NCBI GenBank assembly: GCA_021432635.1
Contig: MU270060.1
Span: 495,083 to 559,082, forward strand
Direction: 5' to 3'
From: Thozetella sp. PMI_491
Taxonomy: Eukaryota > Ascomycota > Sordariomycetes > Chaetosphaeriales > Chaetosphaeriaceae
DNA length: 64,000 bases
A program made the translations under genes and the position numbers. Positions 57,466-64,000 of the stretch are shown here, piece by piece (the first letter of the stretch is position 1; each line of letters opens with the position of its first letter). The notes under the pieces were generated by a model. That model was given only the letters and a program-made list of their open reading frames with translations, made no database searches and was not told the DNA's origin.

Positions 57466-59274
57466 ATGATCGCCCGTGCCCTTCCCGCCAAGGGCCTGCT
57501 AGCTCTGCTCTGGGCACCAACACAGGTTGTGTCTGGGCCGCTCCAATGGCAGAAATGCACCGACATCGCATTCAACGCAACAGTACCACTATTGTGTGGA
57601 AACCTCTCGGTCCCGCTCGACTACACAAGCCCGTCTTCCGGGAACCTCACGCTCCAGCTCCTCAAGATTGAAGCCACCAAGGCCCCCGCAAATGGCAGCA
57701 AAAGTACCACCATTCTGTTCAACTTCGGCGGTCCTGGTGAACCAGATCGGCTAAACTTGGCCCAACTGTCTGTTAAACTGCTCAAGTACGACACCCTTGA
57801 GACGAGCTTGCTCGGTAACCGGTGCTAACGAAGCTGGATAGCATGACCGGCGGTATCTACGACCTCATTTCGTTCGACACCAGGTATGTGTCCTAGATTG
57901 GCGCCTGAAATGATAGTGTGCTAATCGCGAGCTTGCAGAGGCACAGGCAACACTATCCCTTTTAATTGCTGGGGAGATCCTGTGACTAGGGCGCTGGCCA
58001 CCGCTGGCACCCCCAGCTCGGGACGAGCTTCGGACACTGCATTGGGTGCCCAATGGGCTGCCGGGGAGCTCCTTGCCAATGCATGCTATGCGGCAGCGAA
58101 CGAAACTGGAAGCCTTGCTGGAACGGCTTTTGTCGCCAGAGATATAATACAGATTGTAGATGCGCTTAATGAAGGCGGCCTTTTACGATACTGGGGTACG
58201 GCGAAATAGCACCGGGCATCATCCTTGGGACGTATAGCCGCTAACTGATCCATAGGATTCTCCTACGGTACCGTTCTAGGTGCCACCACGGCAGCCATGT
58301 TCCCCGATCGCATGGACAGGGTGATCCTTGACGGGGTCGTCAACCTAGCTGAGTACTACCACGGCTAGTAAGTGTTACCGAGTATATGCCCGGATACCAA
58401 CTCGGACCGAGCGCTAAACTATCTTAATAGCGACATCGAAAAGTACCACGACACCGACAAGGTATTTGCCGCCTTTGTCAGTGGCTGTGTGGCAACCCCC
58501 GGCAATTGCGCTATGGCCGCCGGAAACTTGACCGCGGCAGAGCTCACAGCAAAGATTTACACGATGCTCGATAATCTGAAGTACAACCCTATTGTGCTTG
58601 GTCCGTCAGTTCTAGACTATTCCGGCGCCTTGGGCCTCATCCTTGGAAGCCTCTACTCTCCAGCTCTTTGGCCGCTGCTAGGTCTTACCATCGAGGGCAT
58701 CTTCACGAAGAATGTCACCTTGGTAGAGCCTTTGATCACGCTATTGTCGGAGGGGAGTGACCCGCAGCTAAATGAGTATCTGGCGGGCATTGAGTGCAGC
58801 GACAAGTTTCCTCGCGCTTCTGCAGTAGGCGACATCGCTCCCCATGCGAATCGGCTTTTCGCAGCGAGCGAGTTCGGTAGCGGGCAGTCGTTGGTCTTCG
58901 CCTGGTGCGCCCAGTGGAAGATGGAGGCCAAGGAGCGCTACACGGGTGACTTCCATGTCCAGACGCGGAACCCCATCATGCTGATCGGCAACACATTTGA
59001 CCCGGTGACGCCGCTCGTTTCGGCGAGGAATGTGAGCGAGGGGTTCGAGGGGAGCGTCGTCCTCCAGCACAACGGCCACGGCGTGAGTCCCCTTTCTGGT
59101 GTTTTGCGGCTGAGGCACGAAGCTAACCGCATTGACAAATAGCATGCATCGATACAGCAGCCGTCGTCTTGCACGATCAACTACGTCCAAGACTACTTCG
59201 GCACCGGCAAGCTCCCGGCTGCGGGGACGATCTGCCAGCCCGACCTGCCCATTTTCTACTCGGCCCCTTCCTAG
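57466..59274 (+). CDS. secreted TAP-type alpha/beta-hydrolase peptidase
   Basis: Model join(57466..57771,57834..57883,57939..58195,58256..58367,58431..59082,59143..59274), 502 aa. Signal peptide about 1-24 (MIARALPAKGLLALLWAPTQ). LLCGNLSVPLDYTSPSSGNL and NFGGPGEP form the oxyanion region of tripeptidyl-aminopeptidase-like hydrolases; MTGGIYDLISFDTRGTGNT and nucleophile GFSYGT (Ser207) follow. GNTFDPVTP carries the Asp and HNGHGHAS the His, within an Abhydrolase_4-type C-terminus. Several N-x-S/T sites suggest glycosylation. It should remove amino acids or tripeptides from peptide N-termini extracellularly. The first intron (GTTAAA donor, acceptor soon after CTAAC) is the weakest choice; the others are clean. 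Confidence 0.85.
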
Positions 59275-61345
59275 GCGCCAACGCGAACGCTGGGAAAGTG
59301 ATCGTACGATAGTCTAGTAGACAGGATTTTTTGGGTAATGGGTGCATGCGGGGGTGATATAGAGCTTCTTTGGACTTAACTCGCCTTTGGTCTCGTTGAT
59401 AAATTAATGACACAAAACTCCCCACGTAACAACCACAACGGACATGCTGGGCGACATCATGGAGTAGGGCATTGCCAATTACAGTTTTTTGTAGCATAAC
59501 GCTCAATGCAGGAGCCCGGTAGCAGTAAGAGCGCTGTTCCCCCGCAATGTGCCGCAGAGGCCTCGGCCGGTGTGCATCAACAGGCGAGCAAGCCGCTTTG
59601 GGAGGGAGGCACGGCTTCCATTTCCTTCGACGCGGGGAAAGGGAAGATGGAAGCACAAATCCCTTCTCAGCGGGGCTTGCAGTGCCACGCCGTCACATGA
59701 ACGGGATGTGCCGCTTTGGCAGCTTGCGACAAGCTTTCTAGAGCGGTGTGGGGGAGGGGGATGGTTCGTGCCTTTTTTTGCTGCATGCACGCATCGGACG
59801 ATGGGCATAGCATGAATGAGCAGCGCGGCCTGGCCCCCGACTGCCCGATTGGGAAAGCCCGCGACGGCCTGGCGAATAATTGTCAAACACGAGAACACCC
59901 GTTCGAACGCGGGATGTGTACTGGTCTGGGTCCGTTCCCCTCCTGCCCCGAGAGGGAGCCAGACCCGGCTACCGCCTTTGCTAGGTGCTGATAAGGCATT
60001 TATGATTGTGGTGTGGACCGTGGCCCGGAACTCCGCCGATGGCTAGGTTGCCGGGACCCTGATGTGTGTGTCTGGGTTTATCTGTCTGGGGGCTGGTGGG
60101 TGTGTGAGTACGTGGATTGTGTAAAGTGCGTGGGCGGTGTGTGGTGTGGGCGCAAAGGTACCAAGGCCATGTACGCACACACCCGATCGAACGGGCGCCC
60201 AACTGGTTTTGCCGGCCGGGCTGCTCGACCTCGGTCGGTACCTGAGACGTCATCACATCTGGCAGTGCCAAGGTCGATCGGGAAACACGCAGCACAAGGC
60301 AGGCGGCTGCCCGGGCGTGTGTGCTCGCGCCTCTCATTTTCAGGAACCGGCGAGGCGGGCGTGCATCTGTATGGCTTCCCTGGCGGCGGCACCCTTCGGC
60401 GCGTCTTGGTTGGCCCGCATCGCGGCCCCCTCCCCTCCACCCCTTCCAGGGCCGAAGTCAGCAGGGGCAGAGTAGCGCTCTCGCTCCTCTCGCCCGAATG
60501 ATGGCTCGTTTTTTTGCGCGGGCGCCTGGGCAGTGGGGTGGGAGGGAGGAGAGGGCCGGGAACAAATCTGGTATGCGGGCTCCCACGTGTCGCCGCGTGG
60601 AAGCGCAGAGTCCGCCATTCGAATCCGGGGTTAATTTGGATAATCGGCGCTTTTTAATGCAGAATCGCCAGCACCCCGTGGGGAGAGCCACCTGGACGGC
60701 GCTCTGCAGTCGGCAGCCAGCGCAGGCTGCGGGCAGCGGCACGAAAAAGTAATAATCTCGGCTCTAATATGGTTCTCACGACCCAATTGGGATGCCGGCC
60801 TAGTCGCACAAGGTAGACAGGGCGGGCGGCAATTGCCTTTGACGGCTGGCTGACTTCACCCACCTGGCGTGGTTCGTACCCGCCCCGGCATATCTCTCTG
60901 GGGCGCGAGATACTGTCTATCAGGTCTAGCCAACGACAGGGGGGGATGTTTGCTATGCCTTGGCAGAGGCCGGTATATCGATCTGCCCGGCTATGCCCTG
61001 CGGCGCCTTGTCGCCACGACTTTTAAGCCTACCTGCCCCGGCTTCTCTGGGGAACCAGGAGAAATCCCCCCCGGGTAACGGCCAAAGCAAAACCTTGCGC
61101 ATCGTCTCGGCCACTGCTTGCAACAGCTATCTACCTCCCTTCCTCGGGTCGCGGGAGCCGAAGTTGCAGCTTTGAGTCTCGGAACCTTGCAGGAGCGGAG
61201 CCAAGAGTGCCCCCCTTGCCACCGTCTCTGCCTCTCTCTGCCTCTCCGTGGCTCATATATCGAGAGCCCTGTCTCGGCCCTCTCACCGTTCCGCATGCCT
61301 GTCGCTTCCGAATCCTTGAAGACTACGCCATAGCAGTTCTTCACC
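59275..61345. other. long GC-rich gene-free region
   Basis: About 2 kb with numerous overlapping open frames on both strands and no splice-supported family. A GTGTGTGTGTGGTG-rich stretch lies at about 60060-60145. A tRNA-like TTCGAAC at about 59904 lacks a pairing stem. Probably the long upstream region of the TmpA-like gene. Confidence 0.45.
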
Positions 61346-63426
61346 ATGGTCATCCACCCGAACCAGAGCGATGGCACCCATGGCCAGGAGTACGACGCCG
61401 CCGAGAAGGGGCTGTACCTCCACACCCAGGATCTGGCCCCGACGCCCTCTCTTGAGCATCTAGACGAGAAAACGCTCCGGCACATTGAAACCATCTTGGC
61501 TCCTCTCTCACCGGTTCATGAGGGCATCACACCCACCTCGAGCGTCCCCATCCTGTCTCTCTCATGGCCCGCCGGATCGAAGCCTGCCCAGGCCCAGGCC
61601 GCAGCCGCTGGCCCAGCTGCTTCCAAGGCCCCCGGACCGCCCAAGAAGAAGCACAGCCGATGGGTTCTCTTTTGGCTGTGGTTCAATACGTACCGCATAT
61701 TTTTCACTTTTGTTACCGCGCTCAACCTAGTGGGCCTCGTCCTGGCTAGCCTTGGACGTTTCCCCTATGCCGAGAACCACCTGGGTGCATTAGTGCTTGG
61801 CAACCTGCTGTGTGCCGTGCTCATGCGAAACGAACTGTTCCTGCGGTGCCTCTACACCATTGCCATCTACGGACTGCGCAGTGTAAGCGTGGCGATCTCC
61901 CCTCCATTTGTCCGATGCATGCTAACCACGGTTTCATCAGTGGGCTCCGTTGCCCATCAAGGTAGGAGTTACTTCCATCTTGCAGCACGTTGGAGGTATC
62001 CACTCGGGTTGTGCGCTCTCTGGAGCAGGGTAAGCATTGTCTTGCACTCTGGTGAGGCTCATGGCTGACAGCCCCACAGCTGGCTGGTGTTCAAGATCGT
62101 CGACATCATCCGCCACCAAGCCATCCAGCACGGTGCCGTCATCGTCACTGGTGTCATCACCAATGTTCTTGTCATAATTTCCGTCCTGAGTGCATTTCCG
62201 TGGGTCCGAAAGTCAGTCCTAAGTTCCCGGATCATCATGCTGCGGCCGATGCTAACCCCCTCCACCAGCAATCACCATAACATCTTTGAGAGGCACCATC
62301 GCTTCGTTGGATGGCTCGGCCTCGCGGTCAGTGCACCCGAATTCCGAATCCCTCTCTCGTGATAGAGGCTGACAACCAGCAGACCACCTGGACCTTCGTC
62401 ATCTTGGGGAACTTCTACGATGTTGCGAGGAGCGAATGGAGGGTCGATGCAAACTCTCTGCTCAGCATCCAAGAGTTCTGGTTCGCCGTGTTTATGACTA
62501 TCTTGTACGCCTCCCTCTAACTGTGTGTGGAATCTGGCTGACATCCATTTAGTGTTCTCATTCCCTGGTTGACGCTCCGACAAGTTCCTGTGGAGGTGGA
62601 AATCGTACGTTCCCCTTTCGCTACAAAGCTATCCTCAACTAACATCTTCCCCGCAGCCGTCACCGAAAGTTGCCGTTCTGCGTTTCGACCGTGGGATGCA
62701 GCAGGGCCTCCTTGGCAGAATCAGCCGCACCTCGGTCATGGAGTACCACGCCTTCGGTATCATCAGTGAAGGGCGAAAGGCTCGCTACCATTACATGATA
62801 TGTGGCGTTCAGGGCGACTTTACCAAAGGGCTAGTGACCAGCCCTCCCAAGATGGTGTGGACCAGAGAGCTCAAGTTCGGTAGGTCTCCTCCTCTCATTG
62901 CCGCATGACCTCTGCTAATCCCAATTAGCCGGAGTCGGGCACGCGTCAGCCATGTTTAAACGAGGAATTCGCATCTGCACCGGGACCGGCATTGGAGCAG
63001 CGTTGTCCACCTGCATCCAGAGCCCCAACTGGTACGTCTACCCCTGCAGAGGCGTTCTGTCCTGTCTTCCGCTTCTGACCAGCTCCTAGGTTTCTCATCT
63101 GGATCGGTTCCGACCAGGAGAAGACATTCGGGTCCACGATCACTGGTCTCATACGTAACCACATTGAGCCCGAGCGGATGATTCTTTGGGACTCTAAGAA
63201 ACAGGGGGGTCGACCCGACACCATGCGGCTTCTCAAGGAGACCTGGGACTCGTTTGGCGCCGAAGTCATCTTCATCACCTCCAACAAGCAGGGCAACGAC
63301 GAGATGATGCGGGGTTGCCGCGCAGGTAAGTCCTTCAGAAGGCTCACATCCCCAGCGACAGAGGAACAAGGCTAACCTGAGATGACAGCTGGATTGCACG
63401 CATTTGGCACTCTCTGGGACTTCTGA
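61346..63426 (+). CDS. TmpA-like integral membrane flavoprotein
   Basis: Ten-exon model join(61346..61882,61941..62029,62080..62211,62269..62326,62380..62504,62553..62604,62657..62879,62929..63031,63090..63325,63389..63426), 530 aa; all nine introns are GT-AG (48-63 nt) and every junction keeps frame. A Pro/Ala-rich cytosolic N-terminus of about 100 residues leads into about seven helices (WVLFWLWFNTYRIFFTF, NHLGALVLGNLLCAVLM, VIVTGVITNVLVIISVLSAF). The signature FERHHRFVGWLGLA follows, then a C-terminal FAD/NAD(P)-like domain (GTGIGAALS, FLIWIGSDQEKTFG). This is the layout of Aspergillus nidulans TmpA, a membrane flavoprotein needed for normal conidiation and related to the C-terminus of some adenylate-forming reductases. 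Activity is inferred from family. Confidence 0.87.
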
Positions 63427-64000
63427 GCTCCAGCACCCCGGCGAGTGTATCGTTTTGTTTTAGAGGTATCGCACATAGGATCGACCAGCATGGACCGAGT
63501 AGAGTCTAGGATACAGTCAAGTGCAGCATTGGTCCCGTAGAGGTTTCGATAAATCCGAGACCAGCATAGGAAGGGTAGAAACTTCGCCATGCGCCAACCG
63601 CGCGGTTATTCTTTTAGCATAGTGGCTGAGATTAATCTGAATTGATAGGATAAGTTGGAGAGCGGTGCTTCAGAAACATATAAAGTAACCTAGTATGCAC
63701 CGCTATTCCGGGGAACATTGCGCAGGTTCCTGTGCGCGATCGGGATGAGATTAATGATCGCCCTCGGTAAAGCACCTTGGGAGGAACCGGTGAGTGCGTT
63801 TCTCGGGGCGGTTTCCTGGGCATTTATCCTCCGCAGGTGCTTAACGGCTATCACGAGCAGCTCATTCCATACCGAAAAAAAAAAAAAGCTAACGCGTAAA
63901 GCACTGCTTATCCCATGAGTTCCGGAGAAGGCTTGATGCACAACAGCCACGCCGGCCGCTTGACGATACTCGTTGTAGGCTGGGCCTAACAGATCGGACC
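63427..64000. other. intergenic 3' end of the window
   Basis: Contains a run of about 14 A at 63877-63890. No gene, RNA or repeat that I can support before the window ends. Confidence 0.5.

Noticed and set aside
59885-59915. tRNA-like T-loop (TTCGAAC)
   Set aside because: The flanking bases do not form the five-pair stem, and no acceptor or anticodon arms can be found.
60013-60501. 162-codon frame in the GC-rich gap
   Set aside because: Overlaps several equally long frames on both strands; low-complexity GTG repeat start, no domain or splice support.

Overview
The window reads as chromosomal DNA of a filamentous ascomycete (Pezizomycotina). Nearly every multi-exon gene could be assembled by hand from short (about 48-97 nt) GT-AG introns with CTAAC/CTGAC-like branch sites. 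The gene content also fits: Zn2Cys6 regulators, a two-module NRPS, a UstYa-type (DUF3328) protein, a NACHT/ankyrin STAND protein, small cysteine-rich secreted proteins, a TmpA-like flavoprotein and a decayed AT-rich island. No close relative can be named from sequence alone.

Layout. 1-4.8 kb: the 3' two thirds of a delta-1-pyrroline-5-carboxylate dehydrogenase gene, a convergent Zn2Cys6 regulator and a cupin protein. 5.1-7.0 kb: AT-rich, stop-ridden DNA with a retropepsin relic; then a repeat ORF and an unrecognised gene. 8.9-14.1 kb: an F-box/ankyrin gene, then a divergent pair made of a secreted protein with eight near-identical Tyr-rich repeats (10682-11285, minus) and a UstYa-like protein with both HxxHC motifs (12953-14087, plus). 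This pair resembles a dikaritin-type RiPP precursor plus oxidase and is the most interesting unit here, although the repeats lack dibasic Kex2 sites. 14.7-20.1 kb: a GNAT acetyltransferase, a DUF6594-like/ankyrin protein and a small Cys-rich secreted protein.

21.7-33.3 kb: a compact biosynthetic locus. A 2518-residue NRPS (truncated C, A-T-C-A-T-R) ends in a reductase and is divergent from a 14-TM MFS exporter; a disordered protein lies at its 3' end. Reductive release predicts a dipeptide aldehyde or cyclised imine/pyrazinone/piperazine-type product. 34.9-45.4 kb: two secreted proteins (one hydrophobin-like), a CHY zinc-finger (Hot13-like) protein, a second DHA2-type MFS transporter and a Kha1-like K+/H+ antiporter. 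48.0-53.4 kb: a STAND protein whose P-loop lies on a 25-nt exon, then a Zn2Cys6 regulator carrying an in-frame TGA. 53.5-63.4 kb: a class V aminotransferase, a small unknown protein, a secreted TAP-type peptidase and a TmpA-like membrane flavoprotein in ten exons.

Gene density is moderate, with long non-coding gaps, notably 45.4-48.0 and 59.3-61.3 kb. All gene models are manual splice reconstructions checked for frame closure and family motifs; no similarity search was possible.
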